Shown here in pieces: positions 44,472-53,586 of a stretch of 64,000 nucleotides of DNA (positions are counted from its first letter, which is position 1; each line of letters opens with the position of its first letter). The translations under genes were made by a program, and so were the position numbers. The stretch is from Nitrospirillum amazonense (GTDB lineage: Bacteria > Pseudomonadota > Alphaproteobacteria > Azospirillales > Azospirillaceae): contig NZ_VITV01000003.1 in the NCBI RefSeq assembly GCF_007828035.1, positions 372,001 to 436,000 of the forward strand, written 5' to 3'. The notes below the pieces were generated by a model that saw nothing but the letters and a program-made list of their open reading frames with translations, was not told the DNA's origin and searched no databases.

Positions 44472-45791
44472 TCACATCACGGCGTCATCGTCGTCGGACA
44501 AAACGCCCGGGGCCGGCGCGTCCGCCGCCACCAGGTCCAGCAGGGAAGGTCCCCGGCGCTGGCGCGTCATCTCCACCAGGCCCAGGCGGGACATGCCATA
44601 GACCTGGGTATTGCCGGGATCGTCCGCCACCGCCCCGGTTAGGGCGAGAATCAGCCGCTCGCGGTCCGGCGGACGCGACAGGTTGATGAAGTCCACCACC
44701 ACGATGCCGCCCACATTGCGCAGGCGCAGCTGGCGAGCAATTTCCGGCACCGCCGCCAGGTTGACGGCCAGGGGGTCGCCCTTCTCCCCCCCGTTCACGT
44801 CGATGACGGTCAGCGCCTCGGTCCGCTCGATGACCAGGCTGCCGGCGGCGGCCCCCCGCAAGGGGACGCGCGGGCGCAACAGGGTGGCGATGGCGCCGTC
44901 CAGGTCCCCGCCGTCGAACAGCGGCAGGCCGGTGGGGACGCGTTTCAGTGTCGGCAAAAGGTCGGCGGCGCGGTCGTCGCACCAGCGGCGCAGCTCCGCA
45001 TACAGGTCCTGGCCGGCGGCGGCGCGGTCGTCCACAAGGATGGCCGATACCGGCTGGCCCGTCTGTTCCATCAGGGCGCGGATGCCGGCATGGGGGGCCG
45101 CCAGCAGCGTGGCCGGCGGTCCGTCGCCGGCCCGCGCCGCCCCGCGCCAGTCCATGGCCAAGGCCTCCGCCTCCTGCGCCAGCCAGTCGGCGGGCACGCC
45201 GGCGGCCGCCGCGCGCACGATCCAGCCACCGGCCCAGCCTTGGCCGCTGACGGGCACCGCGTCGCGCACCACGGTGGTGAGGCGCGCACGCTCCGCCGCG
45301 GCGCTGGCCCCCTGGCCCAGGCGCTTGGACACGTGGATGCCGGCCGCCAAGGGCGTGTGCACCAGGAAACGGCCGGGCAGCGCCACGTCCATGGACAGCA
45401 ACGCGCCCTTGGCGCCCACGGGGTCGGCCTTGACCTGGACGATGATGGTCTGCCCCGCCCGCAAGGCCGTGCCGATGGGCCCCTGGGGCCGCGCGGCCGG
45501 GCGATCCTTCGGGGCGCCCTTGCCGCCTCCCTGGGGGCCACCCCCTTGGGGCACGCGCACGTCGGGGGCGGGCAGCAAACCGTCGCGGCCGGTGCCGATG
45601 TCAACGAAGGCGGCGTTCATGCCGGCGACGATGCGGGTGACGCGGCCGCGAATCACGGCGCCGGCCAGGGTGGGCCGCTCTACCCGGTCGATATAAAGAT
45701 CCGACAACACGCCGTCGGTCAGCACGGCGGCGCGGCGCAAGGCGGGCCCCTGCGCCGGCAATGTGACGTCGATATGGAGTTCGCGGGCCAT
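44472..45791 (-). CDS. rng: Ribonuclease E/G-family protein
   Basis: A 439-residue endoribonuclease of RNase G size. An S1-like RNA-binding domain is near residues 40-150 (GAVIRGRVTRIVAGMNAAFV, DIGTGRDGLL), interrupted by a Gly/Pro-rich insert (about residues 75-100). The catalytic metal Asp residues lie in TVIDVNGGEKG and VVVDFINLS. The C-terminus stops at LLDLVAADAPAP and lacks the CPxC zinc-link of E. coli RNase E/G, so the dimer interface must differ. It is preceded by maf (13-base gap) and followed by yacG, the usual alphaproteobacterial order. Confidence 0.9.
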   Translation of the reverse strand: MARELHIDVTLPAQGPALRRAAVLTDGVLSDLYIDRVERPTLAGAVIRGRVTRIVAGMNAAFVDIGTGRDGLLPAPDVRVPQGGGPQGGGKGAPKDRPAARPQGPIGTALRAGQTIIVQVKADPVGAKGALLSMDVALPGRFLVHTPLAAGIHVSKRLGQGASAAAERARLTTVVRDAVPVSGQGWAGGWIVRAAAAGVPADWLAQEAEALAMDWRGAARAGDGPPATLLAAPHAGIRALMEQTGQPVSAILVDDRAAAGQDLYAELRRWCDDRAADLLPTLKRVPTGLPLFDGGDLDGAIATLLRPRVPLRGAAAGSLVIERTEALTVIDVNGGEKGDPLAVNLAAVPEIARQLRLRNVGGIVVVDFINLSRPPDRERLILALTGAVADDPGNTQVYGMSRLGLVEMTRQRRGPSLLDLVAADAPAPGVLSDDDDAVM

Positions 45792-45804
45792 CAGGGCCGG
45801 CCCG

Positions 45805-46401
45805 TCACGCGGCCAAGAGCGGATCGATGCCGGCGGCACGCAGCAGGGCCGCCGTCTCGAACAGCGACAGACCCACGACATTGCTATGGGACCCGACCAG
45901 CCCGCGCGCGAACAGGGCGGCCCGGCCCTGGATGGCATAGCCCCCGGCCTTTCCAACGCCCTCGCCACAGGCGAGATAGGCGTCGATCTCGGCGCGGCTC
46001 AGTTTCTTGAACAGCACGGCGGTCTGCACCAGCCGGGTGCGCACCTTGCCCGCCGCGTCGATGACGCACAGGCCGCCATAGACGCGGTGGCGGCGGCCGG
46101 ACAGCAGATCCAGGCAGCGGCGCACGTCGTCGGCGCTTTCCGCCTTGGGCAGGATACGGCGGCCACAGCCCACTACCGTGTCGGCGGCCAGCACAACCGA
46201 CCCCGCGCTGCGGGCGGCCACCACCTCCGCCTTGGCCTTGGCCAGGCGCAGGGCGTGATGGGCCGGCAGCTCATCCACCAGCGGGCTTTCGTCGATGTCC
46301 GCCGGGTCGATGCCGGCCGGCGTCACCCCGATCTGGGCCAGCAGTTCCCGACGGCGCGGGGAACTGGACGCCAGCACCAGCGGCGGGAGCTGTCGTGGCA
46401 T
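45805..46401 (-). CDS. maf: Maf-family nucleotide pyrophosphatase
   Basis: A 198-residue housecleaning enzyme that hydrolyses non-canonical or pyrimidine nucleoside triphosphates to monophosphates. Signature LVLASSSPRRRELLAQIG at the start, DIDESPLVDELPA, VVLAADTVVGCG, and the late YAIQGRAALFARGLVGSHSN with GL. All key residues (SSSPRR, E, DT, K/Q) are present. The ATG at 46401 fits the family start; 46434 is the frame's first ATG. Cotranscribed with infA. Confidence 0.93.
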   Translation of the reverse strand: MPRQLPPLVLASSSPRRRELLAQIGVTPAGIDPADIDESPLVDELPAHHALRLAKAKAEVVAARSAGSVVLAADTVVGCGRRILPKAESADDVRRCLDLLSGRRHRVYGGLCVIDAAGKVRTRLVQTAVLFKKLSRAEIDAYLACGEGVGKAGGYAIQGRAALFARGLVGSHSNVVGLSLFETAALLRAAGIDPLLAA

Positions 46402-46448
46402 CCGCCCCGTCCCGTCCGCTTGCACACGCACCATGGGCGACCGTCCGC

Positions 46449-46667
46449 TTACTTGAAGCGGAAGGTGATGCGGCCCTTGGTCAGGTCGTAGGGCGTCATT
46501 TCGACGTTGACCCGGTCACCCGCCAGCACGCGGATGCGATTCTTGCGCATCTTGCCGGAGGTGTGGGCCAGCACTTCGTGTTCGTTATCGAGCTTGACGC
46601 GGAACATCGCGTTCGGCAGCAGTTCGGTCACTGTGCCGGAAAACTCGATCAAATCCTCCTTCGACAT
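46449..46667 (-). CDS. infA: Translation initiation factor IF-1
   Basis: A 72-residue OB-fold protein, the standard length. [40 protein letters not shown] and the end [11 protein letters not shown] are almost identical to other IF-1 proteins. It binds the ribosomal A site during initiation. AAAGGAAG lies six bases before the ATG. First gene of the infA-maf-rng-yacG unit. Confidence 0.98.
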   Translation of the reverse strand: MSKEDLIEFSGTVTELLPNAMFRVKLDNEHEVLAHTSGKMRKNRIRVLAGDRVNVEMTPYDLTKGRITFRFK

Positions 46668-46885
46668 AACTTCCTTTCAGGAAAAAACGGGTGGACTGCG
46701 GGATACGCGCAATTTCGGCGACATAGGTGATGGCCCCGGCGGTCGCGGTCAAGTGTTTTCCAGGCGGCAGCAGGGGTGCGCCCGCGTCTTTGCGCGGCAC
46801 TGTGGCTCTGGCCCCCTATCGCACCCCCCAATCATACGGGTGGCAACCCGGTGGATTGCAGGCGGCCCCTGTCTTCAGGCCGGCC

Positions 46886-47443
46886 TCACGGCTGGCCCGA
46901 GGGCTTTTTCTTAGGCTTGCCGGTGGCATCGGCTTCCAGCGTTGCCTGCCGGTCGCGCCACAGCCAGGGCGGTTCCACCCGCCCGCCCCACATGCCGGCG
47001 CGGTGGCTCATGGCCAGGACCTGGGTGTTGTAATAGTCCGGCGTCAGGGCGGTGTAGGCCAGCGCCCAGCCGGCCCGCACCATGATGCCGGCGACGTCGC
47101 GTCCCTCCACCGTGCATACACCAAGGCGCCGCTGCTTGGGCGGGCTTTCCTTCGTGGTACAGCGGACGATCTTGTCCTGGACAATGGCCTGCAATTCCTT
47201 GGTCGCCTGGGCGAAACAGTCATAAGTGGCGCCGCGCCGGTTCTGGCAGGTTTGGCCGGGGTCGGGCGCGTCGATGCCGTACAGCCTGATCTCCCCCCCA
47301 TCCACCAGCAGGGTATCGCCCTCCGTCGCCTGGGCATGCCCTTCGATGACATCGCCCCCACCCCCCACCGGGGGCGGGGGGGCGGCCAGGGCGTCGGCGG
47401 ACACGGCCAGGACGGCGATGAGGAAGGAAAGCGTCAGTCTCAT
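46886..47443 (-). CDS. Exported thermonuclease-like (SNase) protein
   Basis: About 185 residues with a signal peptide (LTLSFLIAVLAVSADALA). The SNase OB-fold is recognisable by EIRLYGIDAPDPGQTC, FAQATKELQ, GVCTVEGRDVAGIMVRAGWA and ALAYTALTPDYY. The first catalytic Arg/Asp region (RLYGIDAPD) is present; the second catalytic Arg appears as RRLG. It ends in a basic tail. Two ATG starts, 47464 and 47443, are equally plausible. It might also bind rather than cleave nucleic acid. It is not clearly cotranscribed with infA (218-base gap). Confidence 0.85.
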   Translation of the reverse strand: MRLTLSFLIAVLAVSADALAAPPPPVGGGGDVIEGHAQATEGDTLLVDGGEIRLYGIDAPDPGQTCQNRRGATYDCFAQATKELQAIVQDKIVRCTTKESPPKQRRLGVCTVEGRDVAGIMVRAGWALAYTALTPDYYNTQVLAMSHRAGMWGGRVEPPWLWRDRQATLEADATGKPKKKPSGQP

Positions 47444-47676
47444 GGGCGTCAGTCTAGCATTCACTGCCGTCGACCGCCGCCCTCATTGCGCGGGTTCGCG
47501 GCGCGGTTGGCGCCACCCCATGGTCCTGTCCTTAGAATGCGGCTTAAAATTGGACAGCCGCGCGCATGAGAGCCGCGCGTGGGCGTTCGGGTTTGGACTG
47601 TTGCTGAGCAGGGCGCCGATGCACTATTCCCCTCCCCGATCATCCCCCGCGACACTACAGAGATAGGCTTGGCCCC

Positions 47677-48477
47677 ATGACCACCGCCCCCGTCCTCGCC
47701 CGAATGGACCTTGTCGCCCTTCTGGATGACATCGCGGCGCTGGCGGTCGAGGCGGGGCACGCCACCCTTCCCTTCTATGAGGGCGACCACGGCGCCACCG
47801 CCAAGTCGGACGGCAGCCCCGTCACCCTGGCCGACCACGCCGCCGAGGCGGTCATCCTGCCCGGCCTGGCGCGCCTGACGCCCGCCATCCCGGCGGTGTC
47901 GGAAGAAGCGGCGGAGCGGGGCGAGATTCCAGCCGTGGCGGCCCGCCAGCCCTTCTGGCTGGTGGACCCGCTGGACGGCACCAAGGAATTCATCAAGCGC
48001 AATGGCGAGTTCACGGTGAACATCGCCCTGGTCGACAAGGGCCAGCCCGTGCTGGGTGTGGTCTACGCCCCGGCCAGCGGCGAGCTGTTCGCGGGTTCGC
48101 TGGCACCCAAGCCCCTGGCATGGCGCCAGCGCGCGGGCGGGGAGCGGGAAACCATCACCTGCCGCCCGCAGCCGCGCGCCGGCGTCACGGTCGTCTCCTC
48201 CCGCTCCCACGCCAATGACGAGGCGCTGGCGGCCTATCTCAAGGCCTATTCGGTGGCCGAGACCCTGGCCTGCGGCAGTTCCGTCAAGTTCTGCCGCATC
48301 GCCGAGGGCGTGGCCGACCTCTATCCCCGCTTCGGACCGACCTGCGAATGGGACACGGCCGCCGGCCACGCCGTGCTGCTGGCCGCCGGCGGCGGCATGA
48401 CCACGCCGGAAGGCGATCCATTCCGCTACGGCAAGGCCGGCTTCCGTAACGGCCCCTTCATCGCCCACGGGAAATAA
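47677..48477 (+). CDS. cysQ: 3'(2'),5'-bisphosphate nucleotidase
   Basis: A 266-residue magnesium-dependent phosphatase of the inositol monophosphatase superfamily. KSDGSPVTLADHAAE, VSEEAAERGE, LVDPLDGTKEFIKRNGEFTV and CEWDTAAGHAVLLAAGG are the CysQ signature and metal sites; all acidic ligands are present. It removes 3'-phosphoadenosine 5'-phosphate, a by-product of sulfate assimilation. Start at 47677 with no strong ribosome site; Met10 is possible. It stands alone, facing away from the SNase gene. Confidence 0.93.
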   Translation: MTTAPVLARMDLVALLDDIAALAVEAGHATLPFYEGDHGATAKSDGSPVTLADHAAEAVILPGLARLTPAIPAVSEEAAERGEIPAVAARQPFWLVDPLDGTKEFIKRNGEFTVNIALVDKGQPVLGVVYAPASGELFAGSLAPKPLAWRQRAGGERETITCRPQPRAGVTVVSSRSHANDEALAAYLKAYSVAETLACGSSVKFCRIAEGVADLYPRFGPTCEWDTAAGHAVLLAAGGGMTTPEGDPFRYGKAGFRNGPFIAHGK

Positions 48478-48605
48478 GGCCGAGGCACAGGCGAACCCTG
48501 CCCTTTTGAGTAAATCTTAGAGCTAATAGACCCCCTGGCCACCCGCTCGCAAACTACCTACATGTCTTTGATATGCAGGTGATTTGAGACGAGGGAGCCT
48601 TCGGC

Positions 48606-49922
48606 ATGCTCTTGGCCAGCCTGTTCCGGTCCCTGATCAAGACCGGCCATCTGACACTGATCGACGCCCACGGCCGCCGCTACGAATTCGGCCGGCGCGA
48701 CCCCGACGCCCTGCCGGGCGGAATCAGCCCCGGCGGCATCGCCGACGGCGGCCCCGCCAGCTACGGCCCCGTCACCGTGCGCGTAACCGACCCCAGCCTG
48801 CATTGGAAGCTGGCGCTGGCGCCACGCCTGTACGCGGGCGAGGCCTATATGGACGGCACGCTGGTGATGGAGGAGGGCAGCATCTACGACCTGCTGGCGC
48901 TGGTCACCCGCAACAGCGGCTGGCAGCATATCGGGTGGTCCGATCACCTGATGGGCCCCATCGAGACACTGACGCGGTACGCCCAGCAGTTCAACCCGGC
49001 ACAACGGTCCAAGGCCAACGTGGCCCACCATTACGACCTGTCCGGCAAGCTCTATTCCCTATTCCTGGATAGCGACCGCCAATATTCGTGCGCCTACTTC
49101 CCCACGCCGGAGACGACGCTGGAGGAGGCGCAGAGCCTGAAGAAGCGGCACATCATCGCCAAGTTGCGGCTGGAGCCCGGCATGAAGGTGCTGGACATCG
49201 GCTGCGGCTGGGGCGGCATGGCGTTGGAGATCGCCCGCCGGGCGCCGGGCACACGCATAATGGGCATCACCTTGTCGGAGGAGCAGTTGGCCGTCGCCCG
49301 CCAGCGCGCCATCGACGAAGGCGTGACCGACCGGGTGACGTTCGAGCTGGTGGACTATCGCCACCTGAAAGGCCAAGGCTACGCCGGCCATTTCGACCGC
49401 ATCGTCTCGGTGGGCATGTTCGAGCATGTGGGTCTGCCCCACTACCTGGAATATTTCGAGGCGGTGCGCGACCTGATGACGCCGGAGGGGGTGGCCCTTA
49501 TCCATTCCATCGGCCGCCTGGACGGGCCGGGCGCCACCAACCCCTGGATCCGCAAGTACATCTTCCCCGGCGGCTACGTCCCGGCCCTGTCTGAGGTCAT
49601 GCCCGCGGTGGAGAAGGCGCGCGTCGTCACCACCGACATCGAAATCCTGCGCCTGCATTACGCCGAGACCCTGCGTGCCTGGCGCCACCGCTTCCTGGCC
49701 AGGGCCGACGAGGCGGCCGCGCTGTATGACGAGCGTTTCGTCCGGATGTGGGAATTCTACCTGGCGGGATCGGAATGCGCTTTCCGCTACCAAGGGCATA
49801 TGGTCTTCCAGATCCAGCTGTCCAACGCCTTGGCCGCCGTGCCCCTCACCCGGGATTATATCCACAAGGCAGAGGAAGCCATGTCACCGCGCGCCCATAC
49901 ACCGGCGATGGTTGCGGAATAA
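48606..49922 (+). CDS. cfa: Cyclopropane-fatty-acyl-phospholipid synthase-type methyltransferase
   Basis: A 438-residue enzyme that adds a methylene bridge to unsaturated acyl chains of membrane phospholipids using S-adenosylmethionine. The N-terminal lipid-binding part ends at LYAGEAYMDGTLVMEEGSIY; the methyltransferase fold has VAHHYDLSGKLYSLFLD, YSCAYFPTPETTLEEAQ, VLDIGCGWGGMALEIARRA, FDRIVSVGMFEHVG and YIFPGGYVPALSE. Key family residues (Cys in YSCAYF, Tyr, His) are present. GAGGGAG lies eight bases before the ATG. Membrane cyclopropanation is usually a stationary-phase/acid-stress trait. Confidence 0.92.
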   Translation: MLLASLFRSLIKTGHLTLIDAHGRRYEFGRRDPDALPGGISPGGIADGGPASYGPVTVRVTDPSLHWKLALAPRLYAGEAYMDGTLVMEEGSIYDLLALVTRNSGWQHIGWSDHLMGPIETLTRYAQQFNPAQRSKANVAHHYDLSGKLYSLFLDSDRQYSCAYFPTPETTLEEAQSLKKRHIIAKLRLEPGMKVLDIGCGWGGMALEIARRAPGTRIMGITLSEEQLAVARQRAIDEGVTDRVTFELVDYRHLKGQGYAGHFDRIVSVGMFEHVGLPHYLEYFEAVRDLMTPEGVALIHSIGRLDGPGATNPWIRKYIFPGGYVPALSEVMPAVEKARVVTTDIEILRLHYAETLRAWRHRFLARADEAAALYDERFVRMWEFYLAGSECAFRYQGHMVFQIQLSNALAAVPLTRDYIHKAEEAMSPRAHTPAMVAE

Positions 49923-49968
49923 AGGAAAATCAGGGGTTAAGGGCGGGATTGGCACCCCATTGCCGCTC

Positions 49969-49998
49969 TTATCCTCATGATTATCCCCCTGTGGATAA
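49969..49998. promoter_or_regulatory. Cluster of DnaA-box-like sequences before dnaB
   Basis: Within 30 bases: TTATCCTCA (49969-49977, one mismatch to TTATCCACA), TTATCCCCC (49981-49989, two mismatches), and TGTGGATAA (49990-49998), which is a perfect TTATCCACA on the minus strand. It ends 72 bases before the dnaB start. DnaA binding is inference. Confidence 0.5.
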
Positions 49999-50070
49999 AA
50001 TCCATCCGCATGTTGCACTTGCCGCGCACGCGGCGGCCGGCTATGCCATGCCTCCCCCGCTGCTACACTG

Positions 50071-51579
50071 ATGCCCATGGACACCAAGTTGACCGATCCG
50101 ACCGCCCCCACCGGCGCGTTGCCCTATCGCACGCCGCCCCATAACCTGGAGGCGGAACAGGCGCTGCTGGGCGCCGCCCTGGTCAACAACAAGGCGCTGG
50201 AGAAGGTGGCCGAGTTCCTGCGGCCGGAACACTTCTTCGACCCCGCCAACGGCCGCATCTTCGCCGCCATCGCCAAGCTGGTGGAACGGGGGCAGATCGC
50301 CAGCCCCCTGACGCTGAAGGCCTATTTCGAGCAGGACGCGGACCTGAAGGAGATCGGCGGCACCGAGTACCTGGCCCGCCTGGCCGCCGGTGTCGTCACC
50401 GTCAGCAACGCCGAGGATTACGGCCGCATCATCCATGACGCCTACCTGCGCCGGCAGCTGATCGACGTGGGCGAGGACATGGTCAACGCCGCCTACAAGC
50501 ACGACCTGGACGTGGTCGCCACCGACCAGATCGAGGAGGCGGAGAAGAAGCTGTTCGACCTCGCCTCCACCGGCGACGCCCAGGGGGGATTCATCCCCTT
50601 CGAACGGTCGCTGAAGGCCGCGATCGAGATGGCGGAGGCGGCCTACAAGCGGTCCAGCCACGTCACCGGCGTCACCACAGGGCTGCGCGACCTGGACGGC
50701 AAGCTGGGCGGCCTGCACCCCTCGGATCTCATTATCCTGGCCGGCCGCCCCTCGATGGGTAAGACGGCGCTGGCCACCAACATCGCCTTCAACGCCGCCC
50801 GCGCCCATATGAAGAGCAGCGGCAAGGAGGGAGCGCCGGTCGGCTTCTTCTCGCTGGAAATGTCGGCGGAACAGCTGGCCACCCGTATCCTGGCCGATGA
50901 GGCCGAGGTCAGCGGCGACAAGATCCGCCGCGGGGAAATCCACGGCAGCGACTTCCCCCGCTTCATCGAGGCCAGCAACTACATCTCCAAAGTGCCGTTC
51001 TTCGTGGACGACACGCCGGCCCTGTCCATCACCGCCGTGCGCACGCGCGCCCGCCGCCTGAAGCGCACCCATGGCCTGGGCATGATTGTGGTCGACTACC
51101 TGCAGCTGCTGCGCGGCGGCGGGATCAACAAGACAGACAATCGCGTTCAGGAGATCTCTGAGATCACGCGCGGCCTGAAGGCCATCGCCAAGGAGCTGGA
51201 CCTGCCGGTGATTGCGCTGTCGCAGCTGTCGCGCCAGGTGGAAAACCGCGAGGACAAGCGCCCGCAGCTGTCAGACCTGCGCGAGTCGGGCTCCATCGAG
51301 CAGGACGCCGACGTGGTCATGTTCGTCTACCGCGAGCAGTACTATCTGGAGCGTGCTGAGCCATCGCGCCGTCCGGAGGAGGCGGAGGACAAGTTCAACG
51401 ACCGCTACCAGCGCTGGCAGCAGCGCCTGGAAGAGGTCCACGACACGGCCGAGGCCATCATCGCCAAGCAGCGTCACGGCCCCGTGGGCACCGTGCGCCT
51501 GCACTTCCACGGCGAATTCACCCGCTTCTCCGACCTCGACACCCACCATGCCCTGGCCGGTGCCGGCGACGATTACTGA
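50071..51579 (+). CDS. dnaB: Replicative DNA helicase
   Basis: A 502-residue (500 from Met3) hexameric 5'-3' helicase that unwinds the replication fork. N-terminal domain PHNLEAEQALLGAALVNNKA; linker; RecA core with Walker A GRPSMGKTALATNIAFNAA, Walker B MIVVDYLQLL, motif H4 SREVENR-like SRQVENREDKRPQLSDLRES and the arginine-finger region GSIEQDADVVMFVYREQYYL. Complete and of normal length, with no intein. Start codon could be 50071 or 50077. Followed 10 bases later by alr. Confidence 0.97.
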   Translation: MPMDTKLTDPTAPTGALPYRTPPHNLEAEQALLGAALVNNKALEKVAEFLRPEHFFDPANGRIFAAIAKLVERGQIASPLTLKAYFEQDADLKEIGGTEYLARLAAGVVTVSNAEDYGRIIHDAYLRRQLIDVGEDMVNAAYKHDLDVVATDQIEEAEKKLFDLASTGDAQGGFIPFERSLKAAIEMAEAAYKRSSHVTGVTTGLRDLDGKLGGLHPSDLIILAGRPSMGKTALATNIAFNAARAHMKSSGKEGAPVGFFSLEMSAEQLATRILADEAEVSGDKIRRGEIHGSDFPRFIEASNYISKVPFFVDDTPALSITAVRTRARRLKRTHGLGMIVVDYLQLLRGGGINKTDNRVQEISEITRGLKAIAKELDLPVIALSQLSRQVENREDKRPQLSDLRESGSIEQDADVVMFVYREQYYLERAEPSRRPEEAEDKFNDRYQRWQQRLEEVHDTAEAIIAKQRHGPVGTVRLHFHGEFTRFSDLDTHHALAGAGDDY

Positions 51580-51589
51580 GGAGCCGGGG

Positions 51590-52786
51590 GTGCCGTCCGT
51601 GGATTTCCCGAGCCAGGTGCCGGTCGGCGCCGGTGCCGTCTTGGCCATCGACCTGGATGCCATTGCGGGCAACTGGCGCGTCCTGCGCGACCATGCCCAG
51701 CGGACCGGCCGCGCGGTCGAATGCGCCGGCGTGGTCAAGGCCGACGGCTATGGCCTGGGTGCCGTGCCGGTGGCCACGGCTCTGGCCGAGGCCGGCTGCC
51801 GCAGCTTTTTCGTCGCCGATCTGGAGGAGGCCGCCGCCCTGCGCGCGGCGTTGTCCCCTGGCACCTTCTCCGGCGCGCGCGTCCTGGTCCTGCACGGCCC
51901 CACGGCGGGCACGGAGCGGGAGATGGCAGCCCTGGGCCTGACGCCCGTCCTGAACAGCCTGGACGACATCGCCCGCTGGCGGGCCACGGCGGTGGAGCTT
52001 GGCCGCTCCCTGCCCGCCTTCATTCATATCGACACGGGCATGAACCGCCTGGGCCTGGACGACCGCGACGCGCGGCATCTGGCCGCGGAGCCCGCCCTAC
52101 TGACCGGCCTCACGCTGGCGGGGTGGATGAGCCACCTGGCCAGCGCCGACGTGGCCGGCGACGGCCTCGCCGCCGAGCAGGACGCCCGCCTCCGGGCGCA
52201 CCTGGCCCGACTGCCCCGGGCGCCGGCCAGCCTGGCCGCCTCCTCCGGCATCTTCCGGGAGCCGGCGCTGCTGCACGACCTAGTCCGGCCGGGGGCAGCG
52301 CTGTACGGCGTGAACCCGACGCCGGAGGCGCCCAACCCCATGGCGCCGGCGCTGCGCCTGCTAGGCCGCATCCTGCAGGTGCGGGACGTGCCGGCCGGGG
52401 CGACGGTGGGTTATGGCGCGACATATCGCACCACGGCACCGGCGCGCCTGGCCACCATCGCGGTGGGCTACGCCGACGGCTATTTCCGCGCCCTGGGGTC
52501 CTCCGGCCACGTCACCATCGCCGGGGCCCGCGCCCCCGTGGTGGGCCGCATATCCATGGATTTATTGAGCGTGGACGCGACGCAAGTGCCCCCGGAAGCC
52601 CTGGTTCCCGGCGCGTTCGCCGAGCTGATCGGTCCCGATCGGCCGCTGGACGACGTGGCCGCAGATGCCGGCACCATCGGCTATGAGATCCTAACAGGGC
52701 TTGGCCGGAGGTTTTGCCGCGTGTATCAGGGGGCATGGCCTGTTGCGGCGCAACCGCGACGGGACACTGGCAGTTTGGCATTGTAA
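51590..52786 (+). CDS. alr: Alanine racemase
   Basis: A 398-residue PLP enzyme that makes D-alanine for peptidoglycan. PLP Lys50 lies in VVKADGYGLG; HIDTGMNRLGL; RPGAALYGVNP; the second catalytic Tyr is in VGYGATYRT; C-terminal VGRISMDLLSVD. All expected residues are present. The GTG at 51590 has GAGGAG seven bases upstream and gives the normal length. It is 10 bases after dnaB and 29 before mlaE, so the genes probably form one transcript. Confidence 0.96.
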   Translation: MPSVDFPSQVPVGAGAVLAIDLDAIAGNWRVLRDHAQRTGRAVECAGVVKADGYGLGAVPVATALAEAGCRSFFVADLEEAAALRAALSPGTFSGARVLVLHGPTAGTEREMAALGLTPVLNSLDDIARWRATAVELGRSLPAFIHIDTGMNRLGLDDRDARHLAAEPALLTGLTLAGWMSHLASADVAGDGLAAEQDARLRAHLARLPRAPASLAASSGIFREPALLHDLVRPGAALYGVNPTPEAPNPMAPALRLLGRILQVRDVPAGATVGYGATYRTTAPARLATIAVGYADGYFRALGSSGHVTIAGARAPVVGRISMDLLSVDATQVPPEALVPGAFAELIGPDRPLDDVAADAGTIGYEILTGLGRRFCRVYQGAWPVAAQPRRDTGSLAL

Positions 52787-52815
52787 GTCCCTTATATGAC
52801 TGAGGAGCGGAGCGG

Positions 52816-53586
52816 ATGGGGTTCTTGAGCGGGATCGGCCGGGCCACCCTGGTGTTCCTGGCCGCCACCGGGCGGCTGGCCCTGTTCACGGCGCGCGGCC
52901 TGTCGCACTGCGTCCGTCCCCCTTTCTATCCCCGCCTGCTGGTCCAGCAGATGCGGGAAATCGGCTACAACAGCCTGCCCGTGGTGGGGCTCACGGCCCT
53001 GTTCACCGGCATGGTGCTGGCGCTGCAAAGCTATACCGGCTTCGCCCGCTTCAACGCCTCGAGCGCCATCGCCACCGTGGTGGTGCTGTCCATCACCCGT
53101 GAGCTGGGGCCCGTCATGGCGGGCCTGATGGTGGCGGGCCGTGTGGGCGCCGCCATGGCGGCCGAAATCGGCACCATGCGGGTGACGGAACAGGTCGATG
53201 CGCTGACCACCCTGTCCACCAACCCGTTCAAGTACCTGGTGGCGCCTCGCCTCCTCGCGGGCACGCTGATGCTGCCCTGCCTGGTGCTGGTGGCCGACAT
53301 CATCGGCGTGTTCGGCGGCTATGTCGTCAGCATCTACCGCCTGGGCTTCAACCCGTCGGCCTACCTGACCAGCACAGCGCAGTACCTGCAGACCATCGAC
53401 GTCGTCTCCGGCCTGGTGAAGGCGGCGGCCTTTGGTTTCATCATCGCGCTGATGGGCTGCTACAACGGCTACCATTCCAAGGGCGGCGCCCAGGGCGTGG
53501 GCGCGGCCACCACGCACGCCGTGGTTTCCGCCTCCATCATGATCCTGATGATCAACTATCTGCTGACGGGGCTGTTCTTCTCATGA
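52816..53586 (+). CDS. mlaE: MlaE-type lipid ABC transporter permease
   Basis: A 256-residue inner-membrane permease with five to six helices. The MlaE signature is clear: YNSLPVVGLTALFTGMVLAL, TRELGPVMAGLMVAGRVGAA, AEIGTMRVTEQVDALTTLST and the SKGGAQGVGAATTHAVVSAS coupling/C-terminal region. With MlaF it moves phospholipids across or from the membrane to maintain outer-membrane asymmetry. MlaD/B/C are not in the window. Overlaps mlaF by ATGA. Confidence 0.94.
   Translation: MGFLSGIGRATLVFLAATGRLALFTARGLSHCVRPPFYPRLLVQQMREIGYNSLPVVGLTALFTGMVLALQSYTGFARFNASSAIATVVVLSITRELGPVMAGLMVAGRVGAAMAAEIGTMRVTEQVDALTTLSTNPFKYLVAPRLLAGTLMLPCLVLVADIIGVFGGYVVSIYRLGFNPSAYLTSTAQYLQTIDVVSGLVKAAAFGFIIALMGCYNGYHSKGGAQGVGAATTHAVVSASIMILMINYLLTGLFFS

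Noticed and set aside
46668-46885. Possible RNA gene between infA and the SNase gene
   Set aside because: No cloverleaf or clear stem series could be drawn; it probably holds the infA promoter.
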